A stretch of 64,000 bases of DNA, from positions 37,124 to 101,123 of the forward strand of contig NZ_OMOJ01000009.1 in assembly GCF_900302505.1 (NCBI RefSeq), written 5' to 3'. The DNA is from Pseudoprimorskyibacter insulae (GTDB taxonomy: Bacteria > Pseudomonadota > Alphaproteobacteria > Rhodobacterales > Rhodobacteraceae). The notes beneath the pieces were generated by a model. The model was not told the DNA's origin. It did not search any database and saw only the letters and a list, made by a program, of their open reading frames with translations. Shown piece by piece: positions 9,153-18,048 of this stretch. Positions within the stretch are counted from its first letter, which is position 1, and every line of letters begins with the position of its first letter. A program made the position numbers and the translations under genes.

Positions 9153-9581
9153 ATGAAAACGCTTCGGCAAATCCTGGACGAGAAGGGCACGGAGGTCTTC
9201 AGTGTGACGCCTGATGCCACCGTTCTTGATGCCATCCAGGCGATGGCCGATCATGACATCGGGGCGCTTGTTGTTCTGGATGGTGAGATGCTGGTCGGGA
9301 TTATTACCGAGCGGCATTACGCACGAAGGGTTTTTCTGAAGGGCAAATCCTCTCCCAAAACCAAAGTCAGGGACATCATGACAACCCCGGTTGTCTGCGC
9401 CGATCCCGGCCAGTCAACCGATCAGGGTCTGGCTTTGATGACGGAAAAGAAGATACGTCATTTGCCGGTCATCCGTGAGAACCGGGTCATTGGCATTGTC
9501 TCGATCGGCGATCTGGTAAAAAGCAAGATCAGCGACCAGCGCTTCGTGATCGACCAACTGGAGCGATACATATCCGGGTAG
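9153..9581 (+). CDS. CBS-domain pair protein
   Basis: A 142-residue cytoplasmic protein made of two CBS motifs (about residues 10-60 and 75-130), including VRDIMTTPVVCADPGQS and KIRHLPVIRENRVIGIVSIGD. CBS pairs bind adenosine nucleotides and act as energy sensors; stand-alone versions often regulate partner enzymes. The ATG at 9153 is preferred over one at 9138 because GGAA lies 8 bases upstream and the protein then begins MKTLRQILDEKG as in relatives. A perfect FNR box upstream indicates anaerobic control. Its partner is unknown. Confidence 0.88.
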   Translation: MKTLRQILDEKGTEVFSVTPDATVLDAIQAMADHDIGALVVLDGEMLVGIITERHYARRVFLKGKSSPKTKVRDIMTTPVVCADPGQSTDQGLALMTEKKIRHLPVIRENRVIGIVSIGDLVKSKISDQRFVIDQLERYISG

Positions 9582-9640
9582 CGAGCGCTTTTGTGGTGCC
9601 CGGATAACCGGTGACGCCGCGCGTCTCATTTTGAGCCGAA

Positions 9641-9654
9641 TTGCGCCAGATCAA
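9641..9654. promoter_or_regulatory. Possible half-conserved FNR-type box before the DUF6455 pair
   Basis: TTGCG-CCAG-ATCAA has one perfect half site and one half with two mismatches. It lies 61 bases before the first DUF6455 start, almost the same distance as the perfect box before the CBS gene. The call depends on this spacing and is tentative. Confidence 0.35.
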
Positions 9655-9714
9655 GGTATTCAGTGATTCTACGCATAAGGTGAGCATGTGCAACACAGGG
9701 GAGGTGTGTCTGCC

Positions 9715-10008
9715 ATGACAACAAGCTTGTGCGAGACAACGATTGGTGCCTTCGAAGAACGCATGGCGCTCAGGCGGAAAATGCTCAACGTCACGGGTGT
9801 CACGCTCCCGAAACGGCGTATGCCGAAGGACGTGGAAGACAAAATTCGCGACACCATTATCAACTGCTACGAATGCAAGAGCGGCGACACCTGCGCAAGC
9901 TGGCTTGCGACAGCGGAGGATGGCGTGCCGCCGCCCGCGTTCTGTCCGAACCGGGACACGATCCTGCGTTTGAAGGCAGACGGCTACACAAAGGAACCGG
10001 GCGCATGA
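9715..10008 (+). CDS. DUF6455 family protein, first of a tandem pair
   Basis: A 97-residue soluble protein of unknown function. Its C-terminal half carries four conserved cysteines: C51 and C54 (CYEC), C60 (CASW) and C77 (FCPN), a spacing that could bind zinc, haem or an iron-sulfur centre. The ATG at 9715 follows GGGAGG with a 10-base gap. Its stop overlaps the start of the next gene, which encodes a protein with cysteines at exactly the same positions, so the two arose by tandem duplication. The setting suggests a role in anaerobic or nitrogen-oxide metabolism. Confidence 0.75.
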   Translation: MTTSLCETTIGAFEERMALRRKMLNVTGVTLPKRRMPKDVEDKIRDTIINCYECKSGDTCASWLATAEDGVPPPAFCPNRDTILRLKADGYTKEPGA

Positions 10009-10274
10009 CCATTCGTGAGGCACTTGGCAGCTTTTACGCGGTCCGCGAGGCGCGGTTGGGCCAGATGGGAGATATGCTTGATATCACCGGAGCGATGACG
10101 GCCCTTGAACGCGGGCTGTGTGGGGACTCGGAGCTTCAGTCAGCCGTCATCAGATGTCTGAACTGTCGGAATGACGAGGCCTGCAAGGCTTGGTTGGCAA
10201 AGGCCGAGCACGGTGCTCCGCCACCGTCCTTCTGTCCGAACGCACAGCTGTTTGACGGGCTGAGACCGCGCTAA
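10005..10274 (+). CDS. DUF6455 family protein, second of a tandem pair
   Basis: An 89-residue paralogue of the preceding gene. Cysteines C51, C54 (CLNC), C60 (CKAW) and C77 (FCPN) match the first copy position for position, and both end in a PPP-x-FCPN segment. The start ATG overlaps the previous stop (ATGA), implying equal expression and perhaps a heterodimer. Unlike the first copy it has an additional Cys39. No enzymatic motif is visible. It is convergent with the AhpD-like gene, 6 bases away. Confidence 0.75.
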   Translation: MTIREALGSFYAVREARLGQMGDMLDITGAMTALERGLCGDSELQSAVIRCLNCRNDEACKAWLAKAEHGAPPPSFCPNAQLFDGLRPR

Positions 10275-10280
10275 GTCACT

Positions 10281-10595
10281 TTACGCGCCGAGAACGTCCT
10301 CGATCCAGGTTTTGGCCGCCACGGCCCGCGGCAGGCCCAGCGTGCCGATCGCCAGTAGCGCCACTTGCGTGAGCGCCGCATTCTCGACGCCCTCGGTCTT
10401 CGCCCGGCGGCTGTGCGAGTGGACGGCCCCTTCGGAGGCCGCCCCGATCGCAAGCGCCAGTTTCACCAACCGTTTCTCGCGATCGGTCAACGGACCCGCC
10501 TCTGCGCAGGCTGCGCCGAGGCTGGAATAGGCGCTCCAGATTTCGGGGTGTTGCTCTGCAAGGTCACCGGCCGCACCGGGCATGGATTTTGTCAT
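10281..10595 (-). CDS. Carboxymuconolactone decarboxylase (AhpD-like) family protein
   Basis: A 104-residue helical protein of the CMD/AhpD superfamily. The core REKRLVKLALAIGAASEGAVHSHSRRA matches the family helix, keeping the H-S-H pair, but the CxxC peroxidatic motif of true AhpD is absent (it reads EGAV before the histidine). It is therefore unlikely to act as a classical alkyl-hydroperoxide reductase partner. The ATG at 10595 has GAGGAG upstream. It lies 10 bases downstream of the Crp/Fnr regulator on the same strand and is probably co-transcribed. Confidence 0.8.
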   Translation of the reverse strand: MTKSMPGAAGDLAEQHPEIWSAYSSLGAACAEAGPLTDREKRLVKLALAIGAASEGAVHSHSRRAKTEGVENAALTQVALLAIGTLGLPRAVAAKTWIEDVLGA

Positions 10596-10605
10596 TGGAC
10601 GCTCC

Positions 10606-11301
10606 TCACGTTGTATGATCATCGATCAGGGGATTGGGCTTTGCGAACCGGGCAAGGTCATCGGGATCGACGATTGAGATATGGTTCGAGGAGACCTTTA
10701 CGCCATAGGGCTCAAGGCCTTTGAAGGCGCGGCTCAGGTTTTCCGGTGTCATGCCGAGAAAGGAAGCCAGACGCCTTTTCTCCATTGTCAGGTCGAACTC
10801 GGTCGACCCGGAAAGCGTTTGCTGACGCAGGATGTAGTTGGCCAGCCGCTCCAGCGACGTGCGCAGTTTCAGATCCTTGGTGTTCTTGACGACCGACCGA
10901 TAGCACTGCGCCAATTCAGTCACGATCGCCCGTGCGAAGGCGGGGTCCTTGGAAAAGATTTGCCGCACGTCCGTGGAAGGAACTAACACGATACGGCTTC
11001 TTTCCAATGTGCGGGCGGACATCAGATAGGGAAGGTCGTTGATGGTTGCCGCAAGGATGAAGGTCGAGATCGGCCGCACCGTGGCCATCGAACTCTCGCG
11101 GCCGTTCCAGGACGAATAAAGATCGACGGATCCGGTCAGAACGACATGTAGGAAATCAGGCCGGTCTTCTTCATGGATCAGATCGATGCGTGGCGGGAAA
11201 TTCTGCACATAGGCGCCCCGCATCAGGGCATCAAAATTTGCCTCTTCCATCTCCGCGAACAGCTCGAGCGCGCGAATGTCTTCTTCATACGACTCAGGCA
11301 T
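10606..11301 (-). CDS. Crp/Fnr-family regulator lacking an Fe-S cysteine set (Dnr/NnrR-like)
   Basis: A 231-residue regulator with an N-terminal cyclic-nucleotide-like beta barrel (about 15-125), dimer helix and C-terminal winged helix. E187, S190 and R191 in MTPENLSRAF match the E-x2-S-R recognition code of proteins that read TTGAT half sites. Only one cysteine (C133) is present, so it cannot hold the FNR [4Fe-4S] cluster, and it belongs with Dnr/NnrR/FixK-type factors, some of which sense NO through haem. It is divergent from narK across a region with two FNR boxes, so it probably controls narK-nar and itself. Confidence 0.85.
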   Translation of the reverse strand: MPESYEEDIRALELFAEMEEANFDALMRGAYVQNFPPRIDLIHEEDRPDFLHVVLTGSVDLYSSWNGRESSMATVRPISTFILAATINDLPYLMSARTLERSRIVLVPSTDVRQIFSKDPAFARAIVTELAQCYRSVVKNTKDLKLRTSLERLANYILRQQTLSGSTEFDLTMEKRRLASFLGMTPENLSRAFKGLEPYGVKVSSNHISIVDPDDLARFAKPNPLIDDHTT

Positions 11302-11351
11302 TGCAGACTTCGCGGCTCCCGATCCCTTTTTGACATATGTTTCGTCAATAA

Positions 11352-11365
11352 TTGATAAATGTCAA
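11352..11365. promoter_or_regulatory. FNR-type box nearer the regulator gene
   Basis: TTGAT-AAAT-GTCAA matches the consensus at 9 of 10 fixed positions. It lies 51 bases upstream of the regulator start, on the regulator side of the divergent region, so it may mediate autoregulation. A further lone TTGAT half site followed by AAAT occurs at 11417-11421. Confidence 0.6.
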
Positions 11366-11464
11366 TCAACAGTATGACCTTTGCCGGACCCGAACTTGAT
11401 CGCCGCGTGCACCGACTTGATAAATCTGCATAACATATTTATTTTGCTGTATTTTTCTGTTTTC

Positions 11465-11478
11465 TTGATCCAGATCAA
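11465..11478. promoter_or_regulatory. Perfect FNR/Dnr box upstream of narK-narGHJI
   Basis: TTGAT-CCAG-ATCAA is an exact match to the consensus, 84 bases before the narK start codon, the expected distance for an activator site near -41.5 of a leadered transcript. This is the likely switch for the whole nitrate reductase operon. Confidence 0.85.
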
Positions 11479-11561
11479 GCACCGTTCACGCGACCTCCGC
11501 CACACCTGTCCGCAAGCCCGCAAAGGGCATTCTTGCCGTACAGATGCCAGGAGGACATGCC

Positions 11562-14294
11562 ATGGACAGTGCCGGAACCGTCCCAAGATCAGACCAGAAC
11601 AGAGCCCTCGCGCTCAGCACGATCGCCTTCACAGCCTGTTTTGCCGTCTGGACCATTTTTTCGATCATCGGGGTCGGCATCAAGGCCGAGCTCGGTCTCA
11701 ACGAGGCTCAGTTCGGCCTGTTGGTGGCAACACCGATCCTGACTGGCTCGATCTCGCGACTGTTCCTGGGGGTCTGGACCGAGAAATACGGTGGACGTCT
11801 GGTATTCACCGCACAGATGCTGCTGACGGCGCTGGCCACATGGGCGCTGACATTCGCGTCAACCTACATCATGTATCTGGTCGCGGCGCTTGGTATCGGT
11901 TTGGCTGGCGGCTCCTTCATCATCGGCGTGGCCTACGTGTCTCGGTTCTACGATGCGGGCCATCAGGGGACGGCACTCGGCATTTTCGGGGCGGGCAACG
12001 TGGGAGCCGCGGTCACCAAGTTCGTCGCCCCCTTCGTCATGGTGGCTTACGGCTGGCAGGGCGTCGCGCATGTCTGGGCGATCGGGCTGGCGGTCATGGC
12101 CGTCATCTTCTTTCTGTTCGCCAAGGACGATCCGGAACTGGTGGCGCGGCGTAAATCCGGCGTCAAGGCGCCGAGCCTCACCCAGCAGTTCGCGCCGCTC
12201 CGGAACCTCCAGGTCTGGCGCTTCTCGCTTTATTACTTCTTCGTCTTCGGCGCCTTCGTGGCGCTGGCGCTCTGGATGCCGCACTACCTGATTGATGTCT
12301 ACGGGCTTGATGTCAGGGCGGCCGGGATGGCGGCTGCGGCGTTCTCCCTCTCAGCCTCGCTCTTCCGCGCCTATGGCGGGCATCTCTCCGACAAGTTCGG
12401 CGCCCGCGCGGTCATGTACTGGACCTTCGGGTTCAGCCTCGTGCTGCTCTTCATGCTGTCCTATCCGCCGACGGATTACGTGATCCAGGGCAAGGACGGC
12501 ACCATCACCTTCTCCACCGAGATGGCGCTCTGGCCGTTCATCATCACACTCTTTGTCCTCGGCTTCTTCATGAGCCTCGGTAAGGCGGCCGTGTTCAAGC
12601 ACATCCCCGTGTACTATCCGCACCATGTCGGCGCGGTCGGCGGACTTGTGGGCATGATCGGCGGCCTCGGGGGATTTGTCCTGCCGATCGGCTTTGGTGC
12701 CCTGCTTGAATTGACGGGGATCTACACAAGCTGTTTCGCGCTTCTGTTTGTGCTGGTCGCGATTGCACTCGGCTGGATGCACCTGTCGGTGCGCGCGATG
12801 GAGCGGGCGGCGCATGGTCCCGCACTCGATGCGCTCCCCGAGCTGCCCGAGATGCAGGAGATCCACTCACCCGAGAAAACGGCCATGCCCCGGACGCTGA
12901 CCGAGTGGCAGCCCGAGAACGCCGACTTCTGGCAGCAGAAAGGGCGCGCCGTCGCCCGCCGCAATCTGTGGATCTCGATCCCGGCGCTGCTCCTGGCCTT
13001 CTCGGTCTGGATGGTCTGGTCGATGGTTGTGGCCCGCTTGCCCGCCATCGGGTTCGACTTCACCTCGTCCCAGTTGTTCTGGCTGGCTGCCCTGCCCGGC
13101 CTGTCGGGCGCGACTTTGCGCATCTTCTACAGTTTCATGGTGCCGATCTTCGGCGGCAGGCTTTGGACAACTCTGTCAACGGCATCGCTGCTGCTACCGG
13201 CCATCGGGATCGGCTATGCCGTTCAGAACCCCGAAACGCCCTATCTGATCTTCCTCGCCCTGGCACTTCTGTGTGGCCTCGGTGGCGGCAACTTTGCCTC
13301 CTCCATGGCCAACATCGCCTATTTCTTCCCGAAAGCGGAGAAGGGGAATGCGCTGGCACTGAATGCGGGTCTCGGCAACCTCGGTGTCTCGGTCATGCAA
13401 TTCCTCGTGCCGATCGTGATCACCGCCGGTGTATTCGGTGCCATGGGCGGATCGCCAGTCACTTTGGATGACGGCAGCCAGCTCTGGATGCAGAACGCAG
13501 GCTTTGTCTGGGTGCCCTTCATCCTCGTCGCCACGGCGGCAGCCTGGCTTGGCATGAACGACATTGCCGACGCCAAGGCCAGCTTCCGCGATCAGGCGAT
13601 TATCTTCAGCCGCTTCCACAACTGGGTCATGTGTGTGCTCTACACCGGCACCTTCGGCAGCTTCATCGGCTACTCGGCCGGGTTTCCGCTGCTGACACGG
13701 TTGATGTTCCCGGAAGTGAATGCATTGCAATACGTGTTCCTTGGACCCCTCGTTGGAGCGCTGAGCCGCGCGGGCACGGGCTGGATCAGCGACCGTTTCG
13801 GCGGCGGGCGGGTCACCTTCTGGACCTTCGCCGGCATGATCGTCGCGGTCTTCGGGGTGATCTCCTTCCTGCCGTCGGACGGGCAGGGCGGCAGCTTCAT
13901 GGGCTTCTTTGCCTGCTTCATGGCTCTGTTCTTCCTGACCGGCGTGGGCAACGCCTCCACCTTCCAGATGATCCCCGCGATCATGGGACGCGAGATCCCG
14001 CGCCTGATGCCGGAACTCGATGCGGTGGCAAGCCGTAGGCAGGCCGAACGCGAAAGCGCTGCCATCATCGCCTTTACCTCGGCGATCGCGGCTTACGGGG
14101 CCTTCTTCATCCCCAAACTCTACGGCACGTCGATTGCCATGACCGGAGCCCCGAATGGCGCGCTCTGGGCCTTCCTCGGCTTCTACGTGATCTGCCTGGT
14201 CGTGACCTGGGTCTACTACACCCGGCCCGGCGGGCTTCTCTATGACATTGAACGCGGTCGCGGCACAGGTGCCGCTGCGCAACCTGCTGAATAA
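11562..14294 (+). CDS. narK: Fused NarK1-NarK2 nitrate/nitrite transporter
   Basis: A 910-residue protein containing two full MFS transporters in tandem, about 24 membrane spans. The first half (to about residue 425) and second half (from about 465) are joined by a polar linker with PELPEMQEIHSPEK. Both halves carry nitrate-porter-type glycine-rich segments (ALGIGLAGGSFIIGVAYVSR and LLCGLGGGNFASSMANIAYF). In Paracoccus the equivalent fusion combines a proton-driven nitrate importer (NarK1) with a nitrate/nitrite exchanger (NarK2). The ATG at 11562 follows AGGAGG by 7 bases. It leads the narGHJI operon. Confidence 0.92.
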   Translation: MDSAGTVPRSDQNRALALSTIAFTACFAVWTIFSIIGVGIKAELGLNEAQFGLLVATPILTGSISRLFLGVWTEKYGGRLVFTAQMLLTALATWALTFASTYIMYLVAALGIGLAGGSFIIGVAYVSRFYDAGHQGTALGIFGAGNVGAAVTKFVAPFVMVAYGWQGVAHVWAIGLAVMAVIFFLFAKDDPELVARRKSGVKAPSLTQQFAPLRNLQVWRFSLYYFFVFGAFVALALWMPHYLIDVYGLDVRAAGMAAAAFSLSASLFRAYGGHLSDKFGARAVMYWTFGFSLVLLFMLSYPPTDYVIQGKDGTITFSTEMALWPFIITLFVLGFFMSLGKAAVFKHIPVYYPHHVGAVGGLVGMIGGLGGFVLPIGFGALLELTGIYTSCFALLFVLVAIALGWMHLSVRAMERAAHGPALDALPELPEMQEIHSPEKTAMPRTLTEWQPENADFWQQKGRAVARRNLWISIPALLLAFSVWMVWSMVVARLPAIGFDFTSSQLFWLAALPGLSGATLRIFYSFMVPIFGGRLWTTLSTASLLLPAIGIGYAVQNPETPYLIFLALALLCGLGGGNFASSMANIAYFFPKAEKGNALALNAGLGNLGVSVMQFLVPIVITAGVFGAMGGSPVTLDDGSQLWMQNAGFVWVPFILVATAAAWLGMNDIADAKASFRDQAIIFSRFHNWVMCVLYTGTFGSFIGYSAGFPLLTRLMFPEVNALQYVFLGPLVGALSRAGTGWISDRFGGGRVTFWTFAGMIVAVFGVISFLPSDGQGGSFMGFFACFMALFFLTGVGNASTFQMIPAIMGREIPRLMPELDAVASRRQAERESAAIIAFTSAIAAYGAFFIPKLYGTSIAMTGAPNGALWAFLGFYVICLVVTWVYYTRPGGLLYDIERGRGTGAAAQPAE

Positions 14295-14307
14295 GAAAGG
14301 ACGCCAG

Positions 14308-17300
14308 ATGAGCCACCTGCTCGACAGATTGAACTTCCTCCAGTCCAGGGACCTTGAACAGTTTTCCGATGGCTTTGGCAAAGTCACCCGCGAGAACCGC
14401 GACTGGGAAGACACATACCGCAACCGCTGGCGTCACGATAAGGTCGTGCGCTCCACACATGGGGTAAACTGCACCGGGTCGTGCAGCTGGAAGATCTACG
14501 TGAAATCCGGCATCGTCACCTGGGAGACGCAACAGACCGACTATCCGCGCACGCGGGCCGACCTCCCCAACCATGAACCGCGCGGCTGTGCCCGAGGCGC
14601 AAGCTACAGCTGGTATCTCTACAGCGCGAACCGGGTGAAGAACCCGCTGGTCCGCGGACGGCTGATGAAGGTCTGGCGCAAGATGCGCGAAACCATGAGC
14701 CCGATTGAGGCCTGGACCAAGCTGCAGGCCGATCCGATCCTGCGGGCCTCCTACGTGGAGACCCGCGGCAAGGGCGGGTTCGTGCGCGCCACATGGGACG
14801 AAGCGACCGAGATCACGGCGGCTGCCAATGCCTACACCGCCAAGACCTATGGCCCCGACCGCGTGTTTGGCTTCTCCCCGATCCCCGCGATGTCAATGGT
14901 CAGCTACGCCGCCGGCTCGCGCTACCTGAGCCTGATGGGCGGCGTCTGCATGTCCTTCTACGATTGGTATTGCGACCTGCCGCCGGCCTCTCCGATGACA
15001 TGGGGCGAGCAGACGGACGTGCCGGAAAGTGCCGACTGGTACAATGCGGGCTACCTGCTGCTCTGGGGCTCGAACGTGCCGCAGACGCGGACACCGGACG
15101 CGCATTTCTACACCGAGGCGCGCTACAAGGGCACCAAGTCCGCCGTGATCTGCCCCGACTATTCCGAGGCCGCCAAGTTCGGCGATGTCTGGCTGAATGC
15201 CAAGCAGGGCACCGATGCAGCCTTGGCCATGGCCTTTGGGCACGTGATCCTGCGCGAGTTCCACCTCGACCGCCAGGCCGCGTATTTCGAGGACTATACC
15301 CGCAAGTACTCCGACTTCCCGATGCTGGTGAAACTGGACGAACGTGACGGGAAGCTCGTCCCGGGCCGCTTCCTGCGGGCCGACGATCTGGACGGCAAGC
15401 TCGGAGAAGAGAACAACCCCGAATGGAAGACCGTCGCCTATGACGAGCAATCCAAAGGGCTTGTCGCCCCCAATGGGTCGGTCGGCTATCGCTGGGGCGA
15501 AGACGGGGAGTGGAACCTCGAAGAAAAGGCACATGAGGCGGACACCAGCCTGAAGATGTCCTTCGTTCTGGACGAAGACCATGACGATGTGGTCGGCGTC
15601 GATTTCCCCTACTTTGGCGGGGAGGCGTACGGTCAGTTTGCGACCGACGCCGATCACCCCAGCGTGCTGACCCGCAACATCCCCGTCAAGAAGATCAAGA
15701 CGGCGGATGGCGAGATTTCCGTGGCCACGGTTTTCGATCTGTTCTGCGCCAACTACGGTCTGGATCGTGGACTGGGCGGGGACTGGGTCACCTCGGACTA
15801 TGCCGATGACATGCCCGGCACCCCTGCCTGGGCGGAAAAGATCACCGGGGTTCCGGCCGACAAGATCATCCATGTCGCTCGGGAATTCGCGGACAACGCC
15901 GAGAAGACACAAGGCAAGTCGATGATCATCATCGGGGCCGCGATGAACCACTGGTTCCACATGGACATGAACTATCGCGGTGTCATCAACATGCTGGTGA
16001 TGTGCGGCTGCGTCGGCCAGTCCGGTGGTGGTTGGGCGCATTACGTGGGGCAGGAAAAACTGCGCCCGCAGACTGGCTGGCAACCTCTGGCCTTTGCGCT
16101 CGACTGGAACCGTCCGCCACGCCACATGAACTCGACCAGCGCGTGGTATGCCCATACCGACCAGTGGCGCTACGAGACGCTTGAGGCCTCGGAGATATTG
16201 TCACCGACCGCCCCCGAGGGGGATTGGGACATCAGCCTGATCGATTACAACATCCGTGCGGAACGCATGGGCTGGTTGCCCTCGGCACCACAGCTCAAGA
16301 CAAACCCGCTGGAGGTCGCAAAGGCCGCGAAGGAAGCGGGCAAGGAAATCCCGGCTTATGTGGCCGAGAACCTCAAGTCGGGCGATCTGGAAATGTCCTG
16401 CGAGGACCCGGACAACCCCGCCAACTGGCCACGCAACCTGTTTGTCTGGCGCTCCAACCTGCTGGGCTCCTCCGGCAAGGGCCATGAATACTTCCTCAAG
16501 CACCTGCTCGGCACCGACCACGGCGTTATGGGCAAGGACCTGGGCGAAGACGGTCGCCAATTGCCCAAGGAAGCCAAGTGGCATGAAGACGCGCCGCGCG
16601 GCAAGCTGGACCTGCTGGTGACCATCGACTTCCGGATGAGCACCACGGCGGTCTACTCCGACATCGTTCTGCCGACGGCCAGTTGGTACGAAAAGGACGA
16701 CATGAACACGTCGGACATGCACCCCTTCATCCACCCGCTGCAGGCGGCCGTGGACCCTGCCTATGAAAGCAAATCCGACTGGGAGATCTTCAAGGCCATC
16801 GCCAAGAAGTTCCAGGAGATCGTGCCGGGCTATCTGGGCAAAGAGACCGACATCGTCGCTCTCCCGATCCTGCATGACACCCCTGCCGAGATTGCACAGG
16901 ACCAGGTGAAGGACTGGAAGAAAGGCGAATGCGACCTGATCCCTGGCAAGACGGCGCCGGCTTACGTGGCGGTCGAACGCGACTACACCGCGATCTATGA
17001 TCGTTTCACGGCGCTTGGACCCGCGCTCGACAAGCTGGGCAACGGCGGCAAGGGGATCACCTGGAACACGGAGGAGGAAATCGACAACCTAGCGGCATTG
17101 AACGGCCTGCAGTTGGACGGAGCCGCGGCCGGACGGCCGAAGATCGACAGTGCGATCGATGCCTGCGAGGTCATCCTGATGCTGGCCCCAGAAACCAATG
17201 GCAACGTGGCCGTGAAAGCCTGGGAAGCGCTAGGCAAGGCGACAGGTCGCGAACACGCGCATCTGGCCGAAGGTGAGCATCACCAGAAGATCCGCTTTCA

Positions 17301-18048
17301 CGACATCGCCGCACAGCCGCGCAAGATCATCTCGAGCCCGACATGGTCAGGGATCGAGAGCGAGAAGGTCAGCTACAACGCAGGCTATACCAACGTTCAT
17401 GAACTGATCCCCTGGCGGACACTGACAGGACGGCAACAGCTCTACCAGGATCACCTGTGGATGTTGGCCTTCGGCGAAGGGCTCATGTCCTATCGACCTC
17501 CGATCGACCTCAAGACGATCACCAAGGAGGTGCAGGACGAAGGTGACACCCTTGTGCTGAACTTCATCACACCCCACCAGAAATGGGGCATCCACTCCAC
17601 CTATACCGACAACCTGTTGATGCTGACGCTGAACAGGGGCGGGCCGGTGGTCTGGATCTCCGAAGTGGACGCCAAATCCGCCGGTATCGTCGATAACGAC
17701 TGGATCGAGGTCTACAACACCAACGGCGCGTTGACCGCTCGAGCGGTTGTGTCCCAACGGATCAAGGAAGGCACGACCTTCATGTATCACGCTCAAGAAA
17801 AGATCGTGAACACACCGGGGTCCGAGAAGACCGGACACCGGGGAGGGATCCACAATTCGGTCACCCGCACGGTCCTGAAACCCACCCATATGATCGGCGG
17901 CTACGCCCAGCAATCCTACGGCTTCAACTACTACGGCACCGTAGGCTCGAACCGGGACGAGCTCGTGGTCATCCGCAAAATGAAGAAAGTTGACTGGCTC
18001 GACCGCGAAAAGAGCTGGAAAGCGCCTGCACAGGAGGCAGCAGAATGA
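14308..18048 (+). CDS. narG: Respiratory nitrate reductase alpha subunit
   Basis: A 1246-residue Mo-bisMGD catalytic subunit that reduces nitrate to nitrite on the cytoplasmic face of the membrane. H51, C55, C59 and C94 form the unusual His-Cys3 site for the FS0 [4Fe-4S] cluster, and D223 in YDWYCDLPP is the aspartate that coordinates molybdenum in the E. coli enzyme. Length equals the E. coli protein. The start at 14308 follows AAGGAC. The gene begins 13 bases after narK and overlaps narH by 4 bases. Confidence 0.97.
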   Translation: MSHLLDRLNFLQSRDLEQFSDGFGKVTRENRDWEDTYRNRWRHDKVVRSTHGVNCTGSCSWKIYVKSGIVTWETQQTDYPRTRADLPNHEPRGCARGASYSWYLYSANRVKNPLVRGRLMKVWRKMRETMSPIEAWTKLQADPILRASYVETRGKGGFVRATWDEATEITAAANAYTAKTYGPDRVFGFSPIPAMSMVSYAAGSRYLSLMGGVCMSFYDWYCDLPPASPMTWGEQTDVPESADWYNAGYLLLWGSNVPQTRTPDAHFYTEARYKGTKSAVICPDYSEAAKFGDVWLNAKQGTDAALAMAFGHVILREFHLDRQAAYFEDYTRKYSDFPMLVKLDERDGKLVPGRFLRADDLDGKLGEENNPEWKTVAYDEQSKGLVAPNGSVGYRWGEDGEWNLEEKAHEADTSLKMSFVLDEDHDDVVGVDFPYFGGEAYGQFATDADHPSVLTRNIPVKKIKTADGEISVATVFDLFCANYGLDRGLGGDWVTSDYADDMPGTPAWAEKITGVPADKIIHVAREFADNAEKTQGKSMIIIGAAMNHWFHMDMNYRGVINMLVMCGCVGQSGGGWAHYVGQEKLRPQTGWQPLAFALDWNRPPRHMNSTSAWYAHTDQWRYETLEASEILSPTAPEGDWDISLIDYNIRAERMGWLPSAPQLKTNPLEVAKAAKEAGKEIPAYVAENLKSGDLEMSCEDPDNPANWPRNLFVWRSNLLGSSGKGHEYFLKHLLGTDHGVMGKDLGEDGRQLPKEAKWHEDAPRGKLDLLVTIDFRMSTTAVYSDIVLPTASWYEKDDMNTSDMHPFIHPLQAAVDPAYESKSDWEIFKAIAKKFQEIVPGYLGKETDIVALPILHDTPAEIAQDQVKDWKKGECDLIPGKTAPAYVAVERDYTAIYDRFTALGPALDKLGNGGKGITWNTEEEIDNLAALNGLQLDGAAAGRPKIDSAIDACEVILMLAPETNGNVAVKAWEALGKATGREHAHLAEGEHHQKIRFHDIAAQPRKIISSPTWSGIESEKVSYNAGYTNVHELIPWRTLTGRQQLYQDHLWMLAFGEGLMSYRPPIDLKTITKEVQDEGDTLVLNFITPHQKWGIHSTYTDNLLMLTLNRGGPVVWISEVDAKSAGIVDNDWIEVYNTNGALTARAVVSQRIKEGTTFMYHAQEKIVNTPGSEKTGHRGGIHNSVTRTVLKPTHMIGGYAQQSYGFNYYGTVGSNRDELVVIRKMKKVDWLDREKSWKAPAQEAAE

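Noticed and set aside
13194..16155. Two long minus-strand open frames opposite narK and narG
   Set aside because: Both are mirror frames of well-supported genes with third-position GC bias.
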